A DNA stretch of 64,000 bases, taken from Pseudomonas paraeruginosa PA7. GTDB taxonomy: Bacteria; Pseudomonadota; Gammaproteobacteria; Pseudomonadales; Pseudomonadaceae. The translations under genes were made by a program, and so were the position numbers. Within the stretch, counting starts at the first letter, position 1; every line of letters begins with the position of its first letter. This document shows, one piece after another, positions 17,774-25,815 of this stretch. Location: NCBI RefSeq assembly GCF_000017205.1, contig NC_009656.1, forward strand, positions 4,034,001 through 4,098,000. Direction: 5' to 3'. Under the pieces are notes generated by a model that had not been told where the DNA came from, searched no databases, and saw nothing but the letters and a program-made list of their open reading frames with translations.

Positions 17774-18109
17774 ATGGCCAGACCGCGCGTCTCCGAACTC
17801 TTCGAACAGGAACCCCCGCACTGGGGCGGTCGCGGCGATCCCTACTTCTGGCGGGAAATGGCCGAGCAACTGGCGGATGCGCCCTGGCCGGCCTCCACCG
17901 AGGCATTGCACCGCCTGCTCGGCGAAACCTTCGAACGCCTCAGCGGCCATCCGCTGGACTACGACACCTGGATCTACCTCGCCCGCCACGCCCACGGCGG
18001 CATGTCCAGCGGCATGGTCAGCCCGGAATTCTGGCGCGACACCGCCATCCCGGAGCTGCTCGAACGCTATCGGCGGCGGCGCTCATGGCCGAGGTGGTTG
18101 CGCCGGTAG
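17774..18109 (+). CDS. Conserved hypothetical protein, 111 residues
   Basis: A small soluble acidic/aromatic protein, MARPRVSELFEQEPPHWGGRGDPYFW..., with a basic C-terminal tail (RRRRSWPRWLRR). The family is not recognised and no motif gives a function. Codon use and third-position GC match the neighbours, supporting a real gene. It is divergent from the ABC-F gene (195-bp gap), and its last 43 bp overlap the 3' end of the DTW-domain gene on the other strand, a convergent antisense overlap. Confidence 0.75.
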   Translation: MARPRVSELFEQEPPHWGGRGDPYFWREMAEQLADAPWPASTEALHRLLGETFERLSGHPLDYDTWIYLARHAHGGMSSGMVSPEFWRDTAIPELLERYRRRRSWPRWLRR

Positions 18110-18678
18110 GTCTCTTCGCCCATCGCCGCGATCTGCCCCTCGATGAGGGCGTCGAACGGCTTCAGCAGGGCCTCGTAGGTGCGCGGCGCCTCCAGTTCGT
18201 CGAGCGCCGCGGCGATCGCCTCGATGGTCGACAACGCCCCCTCCCCCGGCGCCTTGCGCAAGCGATAGCGCGACGACAGCCCCTCGCCCAGGCTAACCCG
18301 CGGCAGCGCCGCCAATCCGGGATTCAGGTGCAACAGCTTGCGCGCCTTGCGCCAGGTGCCATCCGGCACCACCAGCAACAGGGGCTCGGCGCCGGCCTCG
18401 GCGGCCCGCTCCGCCAACGCTCGCGCCTGCTCGCCGGGGAACAGCAGGCAGGCCCGGTGGCCGGGCCTGCGCCAGGTCTCTTCGGCGAAGCGCTCGCCGA
18501 CCCGCAGTTCCGCGTTGCGCAGGCCGAGCACCGCCAGCCCGGCGGTGTTCAGCGCATGGCCGACCTCGCTCGGGTGCTGCAGCACCAGCACCCGGGTGCG
18601 CGACGGCAGGGACGGAATCAGCGCACAGAGGCAGTGACTGGCGGGGCGAGCGCAACGCTCGCAGCGGCTACGGGACAT
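18067..18678 (-). CDS. DTW-domain tRNA-uridine aminocarboxypropyltransferase (TapT-like)
   Basis: A 203-residue DTW-domain protein. It begins MSRSRCERCARPASHCLC, a cysteine-rich zinc-knuckle-like N-terminus, then VLQHPSEVGHALNT, the hallmark DGTWRKARK (residues about 115-123) and a later SSRYRLRK motif. Members transfer the 3-amino-3-carboxypropyl group of SAM to uridine in tRNA (acp3U). The start was set at ATG 18676-18678 because the N-terminal cysteine motif begins there. The 3' end overlaps the convergent small gene by 43 bp. Confidence 0.88.
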   Translation of the reverse strand: MSRSRCERCARPASHCLCALIPSLPSRTRVLVLQHPSEVGHALNTAGLAVLGLRNAELRVGERFAEETWRRPGHRACLLFPGEQARALAERAAEAGAEPLLLVVPDGTWRKARKLLHLNPGLAALPRVSLGEGLSSRYRLRKAPGEGALSTIEAIAAALDELEAPRTYEALLKPFDALIEGQIAAMGEETYRRNHLGHERRRR

Positions 18679-18789
18679 CGGCGGCTCCTGGAGGGCGCCC
18701 AGTGTGCCACAGGTAGCGCTATAACCGGGACATAGCCCTGGCGTCATATTTCCGACGAAAGGCGGTAAATTGTTTCACTCATTGAGAAT

Positions 18790-18809
18790 AACGACGAATT
18801 TTTGTCGTT
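18790..18809. repeat. Small inverted repeat upstream of bdlA
   Basis: AACGAC and GTCGTT flank an 8-nt AT-rich loop in the 157-bp AT-rich leader of bdlA. It could be an operator or a leader hairpin. No promoter of a known sigma class was assigned with confidence. Confidence 0.35.
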
Positions 18810-18904
18810 CAATGGAAAAATACAATCGATCCGCCCTCTCAATTCCCCTTCGCCGGCGCCGAAGACTGGAAGGAGGCCCCTCTCTCTATCCAAGGAACTT
18901 TCTC

Positions 18905-20227
18905 ATGTTCACTCGCAAGTACCGACAGATGAACGCCGACTTGCAACAGCAACTCGCCGCCGAACGCCTGCACATGGAGGCGCTGGACCGCTCCATGGCG
19001 CGCGTGGAGTTCGACCCCGAAGGCAGCATCGTCGACGCCAATGAGAATTTCCTGAACCTGCTGGGCTACCGCCGCGAGGAAATCCTCGGCAAGCCGCATC
19101 GCCAGCTCTGCGACGGCAGCTACGCGCAATCGGACGAATACCGGCGCTTCTGGGAGCGCCTGCGGCGCGGCGAACACTTCTCCGGACGCTGCAAGCGCAT
19201 CACCCGCGAGGGGCGGCCGCTCTGGCTGGAGGCCACCTACAACCCGGTGCGCGACGAGCAGGGCCGCCTGCTCAAGGTGGTCAAGTATGCCAGCGACATC
19301 GACGCCATCGTCCATCAGGAACACGAGATGCAGAGCAAGCTCGACGCCCTGTCGCGTTCGATGGCGATGATCGAGTTCGATCTGGACGGCAACGTCCTCG
19401 ACGCCAACGACAACTTCCTCGCCACCATGGGCTACGGCCGCGCCGAGCTGGCCAACGCCAACCACCGCCAGTTCTGCGAGGCGGCCTACCGCGACGGCTC
19501 GCAGTACGCCGACCTGTGGCGCCGGCTGAATCGTGGCGAGTATGTCACCGGGCAGTTCCGCCGGGTCCACCGCAATGGCCAGCCGGTCTGGCTGGAGGCC
19601 AGCTACAACCCGGTCTACGACGCCGACGGCAAGCTGTACAAGGTGGTCAAGTTCGCCAGCGACGTCAGCGACCGCATGCGCCGCTACCAGGCCGAGGCGG
19701 ACAACGCCCAGCAGGCCCATACGCTGTCCACCGAGACCCGCACCGTCGCCGAGCACGGCGCGCTGATCATCCAGAGCGCGGTGGAGGAAATGCTCAAGAT
19801 CGCGAACACCCTGGACGCCTCGTCGCTGAACATCGGCGAACTGTCGCAGCATTCGCAGCAGATCACCTCGATCGTCAACACCATCCGCGAGATCGCCGAG
19901 CAGACCAACCTGCTCGCCCTCAACGCCGCCATCGAGGCCGCCCGCGCCGGCGACCAGGGACGCGGCTTCGCCGTGGTGGCCGACGAGGTACGGCAGCTGG
20001 CGGAGCGCACCAGCAAGTCGACCAAGGAGATCGCCGACATGATCGGCCGCATCCAGACCGGCACGCGCAGCGTCATCGACGACATGCAGCACAGCCAGGA
20101 ACAGGCCCGCCGCGGGGTGGAGCTGGCGAACGAGGCCGGCACCGCGATCCTCGGCATCCGCGAGAGCACGCACAAGGTGGTGGAGGCGGTGCAGCAGTTC
20201 TCGCGCACCCTAAACGCCGATCTCTAG
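18905..20227 (+). CDS. bdlA: BdlA, biofilm dispersion chemotaxis-type transducer
   Basis: A soluble methyl-accepting-type protein required for dispersion of P. aeruginosa biofilms in response to nutrients and redox cues. Two PAS domains ([15 protein letters not shown]..., then [15 protein letters not shown]...) precede an MCP signalling hairpin containing [32 protein letters not shown]. The published 417-residue protein begins at the internal ATG 18974 (MEALDRSM); in that numbering Met130, the reported processing site between the PAS domains, is present. ATG 18905 (MFTRKYRQ, 440 residues) has a better Shine-Dalgarno (AAGGAAC 8 nt upstream), whereas 18974 has none visible, so I extend the gene to 18905. 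It has no membrane segment. Confidence 0.95.
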   Translation: MFTRKYRQMNADLQQQLAAERLHMEALDRSMARVEFDPEGSIVDANENFLNLLGYRREEILGKPHRQLCDGSYAQSDEYRRFWERLRRGEHFSGRCKRITREGRPLWLEATYNPVRDEQGRLLKVVKYASDIDAIVHQEHEMQSKLDALSRSMAMIEFDLDGNVLDANDNFLATMGYGRAELANANHRQFCEAAYRDGSQYADLWRRLNRGEYVTGQFRRVHRNGQPVWLEASYNPVYDADGKLYKVVKFASDVSDRMRRYQAEADNAQQAHTLSTETRTVAEHGALIIQSAVEEMLKIANTLDASSLNIGELSQHSQQITSIVNTIREIAEQTNLLALNAAIEAARAGDQGRGFAVVADEVRQLAERTSKSTKEIADMIGRIQTGTRSVIDDMQHSQEQARRGVELANEAGTAILGIRESTHKVVEAVQQFSRTLNADL

Positions 20228-20230
20228 GGC

Positions 20231-21124
20231 TCAGGCCAGGCTCATCTGCGTCCGCAACTGGTCGCGGAAGGCCTGGATCAGCGGCTCGCGCGAACGGCCG
20301 CGACGGAGGATCAGGGAGAACGGCGCCTGGTAGCCGAAGGTCGCCGGCAACAGGGCGCGCAGGCGCCCCTGCTCGACCCAGGGATGGGCATAGTGCTCAG
20401 GCAGGTAGCCGATGTAGCCGCCGGAAAGGATCAGGATCAGCTGCGCCTCCATGCTCTCCACGGTGCCGGCGCTGTGCTTGAAACCGTGCCGGGCCAGCTC
20501 GGCCTGGCTCCAGTAGCCGCGACCGACCATGCGCTGCTGGGTGATCAGGTCGGCGGGAATTCGCCGCCCGTCGAACAGCGGATGCCGGTCGCTGCAGTAC
20601 AGCCAGTGCTGCTCGCGGTACAGCGGCTGGTAGACCAGCCCGTTCATGCGGCTGGAAAAGGCGCCGATGGCCAGATCCTGGCGGTTCTCCAGCACGCTCA
20701 GCTGCAATTCGTAGGGGCTCTGCACCAGCAGGTGCAGGTGCACCGCCGGATGCTCGCGGCTGAAGGCGCCGATCACCTCGGCCAGCGGCAGCGCCGGATC
20801 GCTCACCGTGGAGTCGAGCACGCCGAGGTTCAGGGTGCCGCGCAGCTCGCCTTTCAGCGCCAGCGCATAGCGCTCGAAACCCTCCAGTTCGCCGAGGATG
20901 CGCAGAGTCTCCTGGTGGAACAGCTCGCCCTTGCTGGTCAGGCTGAAGCCGCCACGGCCGCGGTGGCAGAGCACGATGCCGAGCTGGTTCTCCAACTGGC
21001 TCATGTAGGTGCTGATCGCCGAGGTCGACAGGTTCAACTCCTGCTGGGCGGCGGCGAAGCCCTGGTGGCGCACCACCGCGGCGAAGATGCGCAACAGGCG
21101 CAGGTCGGGCAAGGCGTTGGACAC
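20231..21124 (-). CDS. gbuR: GbuR, LysR-family regulator of 4-guanidinobutyrate use
   Basis: A 297-residue LysR-type activator: N-terminal HTH (DLRLLRIFAAVVRHQGFAAAQQELNLSTSAISTYMSQLE) and an effector-binding domain. It is convergent with bdlA (3-bp gap) and divergent from gbuA, whose expression it controls in PAO1 in response to 4-guanidinobutyrate. The start codon is GTG at 21122-21124. An 8-bp-arm inverted repeat in the 207-bp shared promoter region is a candidate operator. Confidence 0.93.
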   Translation of the reverse strand: MSNALPDLRLLRIFAAVVRHQGFAAAQQELNLSTSAISTYMSQLENQLGIVLCHRGRGGFSLTSKGELFHQETLRILGELEGFERYALALKGELRGTLNLGVLDSTVSDPALPLAEVIGAFSREHPAVHLHLLVQSPYELQLSVLENRQDLAIGAFSSRMNGLVYQPLYREQHWLYCSDRHPLFDGRRIPADLITQQRMVGRGYWSQAELARHGFKHSAGTVESMEAQLILILSGGYIGYLPEHYAHPWVEQGRLRALLPATFGYQAPFSLILRRGRSREPLIQAFRDQLRTQMSLA

Positions 21125-21219
21125 GGCGACTCCGGTTTGCGGGGCGATGATTTCGGACAGCGGGCCGGGGCCACGGCCGCCGTCCGGGCTCGGCGGCGAA
21201 GTCTAGCCGCTTCGCCATT

Positions 21220-21239
21220 AGTTTAGAAATCTCTGAACT
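21220..21239. promoter_or_regulatory. Candidate GbuR operator
   Basis: AGTTTAGA, 4-nt spacer, TCTGAACT: 7 of 8 arm bases pair, and the repeat contains LysR T-N11-A spacing. It lies 95 bp upstream of gbuR and 92 bp upstream of gbuA, midway between the divergent genes. Function is inferred from position. Confidence 0.55.
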
Positions 21240-21331
21240 GATTATTTGTAGCCAGCGATTTGACTCGCTACCGGCTGTGAAGAGAATCCGTCCGACCCCT
21301 AAAACAACCACAACGACCGTGAGGCCACCCC

Positions 21332-22291
21332 GTGGACAAGAATCTCCACCAGCCCCTGGGCGGCAATGAAATGCCCCGCTTCGGCGGCATCGCCACCATG
21401 ATGCGCCTGCCCCATGTCCAGTCCCCCGCCGAACTCGACGCCCTCGATGCCGCCTTCGTCGGCGTGCCTCTCGACATCGGCACCTCCCTGCGTTCCGGTA
21501 CCCGCTTCGGCCCCCGCGAGATCCGCGCCGAATCGGTGATGATCCGCCCCTACAACATGGCCACCGGCGCCGCCCCCTTCGACTCGCTGAACGTGGCGGA
21601 CATCGGCGACGTCGCGATCAACACCTTCAACCTGCTGGAAGCCGTGCGCATCATCGAGCAGGAATACGACCGCATCCTCGGCCACGGCATCCTCCCGCTG
21701 ACCCTCGGCGGCGACCACACCATCACCCTGCCGATCCTCCGCGCGATCAGGAAAAAGCACGGCAAGGTCGGCCTGGTCCACATCGACGCCCACGCCGACG
21801 TCAACGACCACATGTTCGGCGAGAAGATCGCCCACGGCACCACCTTCCGCCGCGCGGTGGAAGAAGACCTGCTGGATTGCGACCGCGTGGTGCAGATCGG
21901 CCTGCGCGCCCAGGGCTACACCGCCGAGGACTTCAACTGGAGCCGCAAGCAGGGCTTCCGCGTGGTGCAGGCCGAGGAGTGCTGGCACAGGTCGCTGGAG
22001 CCGCTGATGGCCGAGGTCCGCGAGAAGGTCGGCGGCGGCCCCGTCTACCTGAGCTTCGACATCGACGGCATCGACCCGGCCTGGGCGCCCGGCACCGGCA
22101 CCCCGGAAATCGGCGGCCTGACCACCATCCAGGCGATGGAAATCATCCGCGGCTGCCAGGGCCTGGACCTGGTCGGCTGCGACCTGGTCGAAGTCTCTCC
22201 GCCCTACGACACCACCGGCAACACTTCGTTGCTGGGCGCCAACCTGCTCTATGAAATGCTCTGCGTCCTCCCGGGCGTGGTGCGTCGCTGA
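21332..22291 (+). CDS. gbuA: Guanidinobutyrase GbuA
   Basis: A 319-residue ureohydrolase that splits 4-guanidinobutyrate into 4-aminobutyrate and urea in the arginine transaminase/dehydrogenase route. The binuclear manganese site is complete: H129 in GGDHT, D152, H154 and D156 in HIDAHAD, and D243 and D245 in SFDIDGIDPAW. The start is GTG at 21332. It is followed after 14 bp by a small SnoaL-like gene and then transporters, suggesting one transcript. Regulated by the divergent gbuR. Confidence 0.96.
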   Translation: MDKNLHQPLGGNEMPRFGGIATMMRLPHVQSPAELDALDAAFVGVPLDIGTSLRSGTRFGPREIRAESVMIRPYNMATGAAPFDSLNVADIGDVAINTFNLLEAVRIIEQEYDRILGHGILPLTLGGDHTITLPILRAIRKKHGKVGLVHIDAHADVNDHMFGEKIAHGTTFRRAVEEDLLDCDRVVQIGLRAQGYTAEDFNWSRKQGFRVVQAEECWHRSLEPLMAEVREKVGGGPVYLSFDIDGIDPAWAPGTGTPEIGGLTTIQAMEIIRGCQGLDLVGCDLVEVSPPYDTTGNTSLLGANLLYEMLCVLPGVVRR

Positions 22292-22305
22292 GCCGTGACG
22301 CGAGC

Positions 22306-22725
22306 ATGACCGACGAGCGCGTCGAACAGGTGCTGGAGGCCGCCCGCCGACTGGTGGCGGCCTTCGCCCGCAACGATGCCGAGGCCTATTTCGCCGCTTT
22401 CAGCGAGGACGCCAGCTTCATCTTCCACAACTGGCCGCAGCCGCTGCGCTCGCGCGCGGCCTACCGCGAGCTGTGGGAGCGCTGGCGACGCGAGGACGGC
22501 TTCGAAGTGCTGGCGTGCGAATCCAGCAATACCTGCGTCAGCCTGCAAGGCGACCTGGCGATCTTCAGCCACGACGTCGCCACGCGGCTGCGCCTCCAGG
22601 GAACGGAAAGCCTGAACCGTGAACGGGAAACCATCCTGTTCCGCCTAGAACAACAAGAAGGCCGTTGGCTGGCCTGCCATGAGCACTTGTCGGCGATGCC
22701 GGAGCACCTGCCATCGACTAGCTAG
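22306..22725 (+). CDS. NTF2/SnoaL-like small protein
   Basis: A 139-residue nuclear-transport-factor-2-fold protein (MTDERVEQVLEAARRLVAAFARNDAEAYFAAFSEDASFIFHNWP..., motif at residues 1-45; later FSHDVATR and RETILFRLE). The fold serves as hydrolase, isomerase or ligand binder in many contexts, and no catalytic set is evident. It lies between gbuA and a permease, with gaps of 14 and 18 bp, so it is probably in the guanidinobutyrate operon. Confidence 0.8.
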   Translation: MTDERVEQVLEAARRLVAAFARNDAEAYFAAFSEDASFIFHNWPQPLRSRAAYRELWERWRREDGFEVLACESSNTCVSLQGDLAIFSHDVATRLRLQGTESLNRERETILFRLEQQEGRWLACHEHLSAMPEHLPSTS

Positions 22726-22743
22726 CTCTCCCGGGAGAACGTC

Positions 22744-24255
22744 ATGGATAACAACAATAACCAACACGCAATCACACGCATCGAAACCTTCGGGGTCGAA
22801 CAGATTCCCGACCACGAACGCAACGCCACGCCGGTCGATCTGTTCCGCATGATCTTCGGCGGCGCCAATACCTTCGCCACCGCCGTGCTCGGCAGCTTCC
22901 CGGTGCTCTTCGGGCTTTCCTTCCAGGCCGGGCTGTGGGCGATCCTGCTGGGCGTCACGCTCGGCGCGCTGATCCTCGCCCCGATGGGCCTGTTCGGCCC
23001 GCTCAACGGCACCAACAACGCGGTCTCCTCCGGCGCGCACTTCGGCGTGCACGGGCGCATCGTCGGCTCCTTCCTCTCGCTGCTGACCGCCATCGCCTTC
23101 TTCTCGCTCTCGGTGTGGAGTTCCGGCGACGCCCTGGTCGGCGGCGCCCGGCGCCTGGTCGGCCTGGAAGAGAGCGAACTGAACCTGGGCTTGGCCTACG
23201 GCCTGTTCGCCGTGCTGGTGCTGACCGTATGCATCTACGGCTTCCGCTTCATGCTGCTGGTCAACAGGATCGCCGTGTGGGCCGCCAGCCTGCTGTTCCT
23301 GCTCGGCCTGTTCGCCTTCGCCGGCCCCTTCGACGCCGCCTACGCCGGCAGCGTGCGGCTCGGCCAGCCGGGCTTCTGGGCCGCCTTCACCGGCGCCACC
23401 CTGCTGGCCATGAGCAACCCGATCTCCTTCGGCGCCTTCCTCGGCGACTGGGCCCGCTACATCCCGCGCCGGACCTCGCAGGCACGGATCATGCTGGCGG
23501 TGATCGGCGCGCAGCTGGCGACCCTGGTTCCCTTCCTGTTCGGCCTCGCCACCGCGACCATCGTCGCCGTCCGCGCGCCGGACTACATCGCCGCCAACAA
23601 CTATGTCGGCGGCCTGCTGGCCATCGCTCCCGGCTGGTTCTTCCTGCCGGTATGCCTGATCGCGGTGATCGGCGGCATGTCCACCGGCACCACCTCGCTG
23701 TACGGCACCGGGCTGGACATGTCCAGCGTATTCCCGCGCCTGCTCTCGCGGGTGCAGGCCACGGTGCTGATCGGGGTCGCCTCGATCGGCTTCATCTTCG
23801 TCGGCCGCTTCGCCTTCAACCTGGTGCAGAGCGTCTCCACCTTCGCCGTGCTGATCGTCACCTGCACCACCCCGTGGATGGTGATCATGCTGATCGGCCT
23901 GCTGACCCGCCGCGGCTTCTACCGCCCGGACGACCTGCAGGTGTTCACCCGCGGCCAGCGCGGCGGCGTCTACTGGTTCGAGCACGGCTGGAACTGGCGC
24001 GGGATGGGCGCCTGGATTCCCAGCGCGGCGGCCGGCCTGGCCTTCGTCAACCTGCCGGGGCAATTCGTCGGCCCGCTCGGCGAGCTGGCCGGCGGCATCG
24101 ACCTCAGCCTGCCGGTCGCCCTCGGCCTGGCCGCCCTGCTCTACCTGGCGCTGCTGCGCCTGTTCCCGGAACCGCCTTGCGTCTACGGCCCGCGAGGTCC
24201 GCGCTGGGTGCGCGCGCACGGCACGCGGAGGGCGCCGGCGATAGCCGCCGCCTGA
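22744..24255 (+). CDS. NCS1/cytosine-permease-type membrane transporter
   Basis: A 503-residue inner-membrane protein with about 12 hydrophobic segments. Family marks are the N-terminal IETFGVEQIPDHERNAT, FRMIFGGANTFATAVLG, LGVTLGALILAPMG, the FGPLNGTNNAVSSGAHFGVHGR loop (residues about 80-100), SFGAFLGDWARYIP and GTTSLYGTGLDMSS. Members cotransport nucleobases or related nitrogen compounds with H+ or Na+. Downstream of gbuA, it may import a guanidino compound; context only. Start ATG 22744 follows CTCCCGGGAGAAC. Confidence 0.88.
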   Translation: MDNNNNQHAITRIETFGVEQIPDHERNATPVDLFRMIFGGANTFATAVLGSFPVLFGLSFQAGLWAILLGVTLGALILAPMGLFGPLNGTNNAVSSGAHFGVHGRIVGSFLSLLTAIAFFSLSVWSSGDALVGGARRLVGLEESELNLGLAYGLFAVLVLTVCIYGFRFMLLVNRIAVWAASLLFLLGLFAFAGPFDAAYAGSVRLGQPGFWAAFTGATLLAMSNPISFGAFLGDWARYIPRRTSQARIMLAVIGAQLATLVPFLFGLATATIVAVRAPDYIAANNYVGGLLAIAPGWFFLPVCLIAVIGGMSTGTTSLYGTGLDMSSVFPRLLSRVQATVLIGVASIGFIFVGRFAFNLVQSVSTFAVLIVTCTTPWMVIMLIGLLTRRGFYRPDDLQVFTRGQRGGVYWFEHGWNWRGMGAWIPSAAAGLAFVNLPGQFVGPLGELAGGIDLSLPVALGLAALLYLALLRLFPEPPCVYGPRGPRWVRAHGTRRAPAIAAA

Positions 24256-24272
24256 GGCGGAGTACACACACG

Positions 24273-24292
24273 GCGGGACGCCAGCGTCCCGC
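24273..24292 (+). terminator. Hairpin in the gap between permease and symporter
   Basis: GCGGGACG and CGTCCCGC flank a CCAG loop 17 bp after the permease stop. A strong GC stem without a T-tract, so it may be a weak terminator or processing site that separates expression of the two transporters. Confidence 0.45.
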
Positions 24293-24348
24293 GCTTCCGG
24301 CGCCTCGCCGGATACAACAATGACAATGAGAAACCTGGGAGACCTGAT

Positions 24349-25740
24349 ATGGCCCTCGACATATTCGTCGTTCTGATCTACGCCGCGGGCATGATCGCGC
24401 TCGGCTGGTACGGCATGCGCCGCGCCAAGACCCGCGACGACTACCTGGTGGCCGGCCGCAACCTCGGCCCCGGCTTCTATCTGGGGACCATGGCCGCCAC
24501 CGTCCTCGGCGGCGCCTCCACCATCGGCACCGTGCGCCTGGGCTACGTCCATGGCATCTCCGGCTTCTGGCTGTGCGGCGCGATCGGCCTCGGCATCGTC
24601 GGCCTCAGCCTGTTCCTGGCCAAGCCGCTGCTGAAGCTGAAGATCTACACCGTCACCCAGGTCCTGGAGCGTCGCTACAACCCCGCCGCGCGCCACGCCA
24701 GCGCCCTGATCATGCTGGTCTACGCGCTGATGATCGGCGCCACCTCGACCATCGCCATCGGCACCGTCATGCAGGTCCTGTTCGGCCTGCCGTTCTGGGT
24801 CTCGATCCTGATCGGTGGCGGTGTCGTGGTGCTCTACTCCACCATCGGCGGCATGTGGTCGCTGACCTTGACCGACATCGTGCAGTTCCTGATCATGACC
24901 GTCGGCCTGGTGTTCCTGCTGATGCCGCTGTCGATCAACGACGCCGGCGGCTGGGACGCCCTGGTGGCCAAGCTGCCGGCCAGCTACTTCGACTTCACCG
25001 CGATCGGCTGGGACACCATCGTCACCTACTTCCTGATCTACTTCTTCGGTATCTTCATCGGCCAGGACATCTGGCAGCGGGTGTTCACCGCCCGCAGCGA
25101 GACCGTGGCCAAGGTCGCCGGCTCCGCCGCCGGTATCTACTGCGTGCTCTACGGCATGGCCGGGGCGCTGATCGGGATGGCCGCCAAGGTCCTGCTGCCG
25201 GACCTGGAGAACGTCAACAACGCCTTCGCCAGCGTGGTCGAGCACAGCCTGCCGAACGGCATCCGCGGCCTGGTCATCGCCGCCGCCCTGGCGGCGCTGA
25301 TGTCCACCGCCAGCGCCGGCCTGCTGGCGGCTTCCACCACCGTCACCCAGGACCTGCTGCCGCGCCTGCGCCGCGGCCGCGGCCAGTCCGACAACGGCGA
25401 CGTGCACGAGAACCGCATCGCCACCCTGCTGCTGGGCCTGGTAGTGCTCGGCATCGCCCTGGTGGTCAGCGACGTGATCAGCGCCCTGACCGTGGCCTAC
25501 AACCTGCTGGTAGGCGGCATGCTGGTCCCGCTGATCGGCGCGATCTACTGGAAGCGCGCCAGCACCGCCGGTGCCATCACCAGCATGACCCTTGGCTTCC
25601 TTACCGTGCTGGCGTTCATGATCAAGGACGGCCTCGACGCCAATACGCCGATCTACTACAGCCTGGCGGTCGGCCTGCTCAGCTTCGTTCTGGTCAGTCT
25701 GTTCACCCGGCGCCCGGCGGGTGTCGCCAGCGCCGCCTGA
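24349..25740 (+). CDS. Sodium:solute symporter (SSF family)
   Basis: A 463-residue transporter with about 13 hydrophobic segments. It has the SSF signatures LGWYGMRRAKTRDDYLVAGRNLGPGFY, AATVLGGASTIGTVRLGY, a conserved Na+-site region around FFGIFIGQDIWQRVFTAR, and LVIAAALAALMSTASAGLLAASTT. Solute unknown; the genomic association with gbuA points to arginine or guanidino-acid derived compounds. GGGAGACC precedes the ATG. A strong terminator-like hairpin follows. Confidence 0.92.
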   Translation: MALDIFVVLIYAAGMIALGWYGMRRAKTRDDYLVAGRNLGPGFYLGTMAATVLGGASTIGTVRLGYVHGISGFWLCGAIGLGIVGLSLFLAKPLLKLKIYTVTQVLERRYNPAARHASALIMLVYALMIGATSTIAIGTVMQVLFGLPFWVSILIGGGVVVLYSTIGGMWSLTLTDIVQFLIMTVGLVFLLMPLSINDAGGWDALVAKLPASYFDFTAIGWDTIVTYFLIYFFGIFIGQDIWQRVFTARSETVAKVAGSAAGIYCVLYGMAGALIGMAAKVLLPDLENVNNAFASVVEHSLPNGIRGLVIAAALAALMSTASAGLLAASTTVTQDLLPRLRRGRGQSDNGDVHENRIATLLLGLVVLGIALVVSDVISALTVAYNLLVGGMLVPLIGAIYWKRASTAGAITSMTLGFLTVLAFMIKDGLDANTPIYYSLAVGLLSFVLVSLFTRRPAGVASAA

Positions 25741-25756
25741 ACCAGGCACAACCCCG

Positions 25757-25783
25757 ACAGGCGAGGGACCTTCCCTCGCCTGT
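25757..25783 (+). terminator. Intrinsic terminator after the symporter
   Basis: An 11-bp perfect stem (ACAGGCGAGGG / CCCTCGCCTGT, loop ACCTT) starts 16 bp after the stop and is followed by TTCCATT. The best terminator candidate in this gene group; it splits gbuA-to-symporter from the decarboxylase-oxidase pair. Confidence 0.75.
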
Positions 25784-25815
25784 TCCATTCCCGAGAACAT
25801 GAAAAAGGAACGGCC

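Noticed and set aside
18748..18904. FliA (sigma-28) promoter for bdlA
   Set aside because: A TAAA occurs in the leader, but the second element deviates too far from GCCGATAA.
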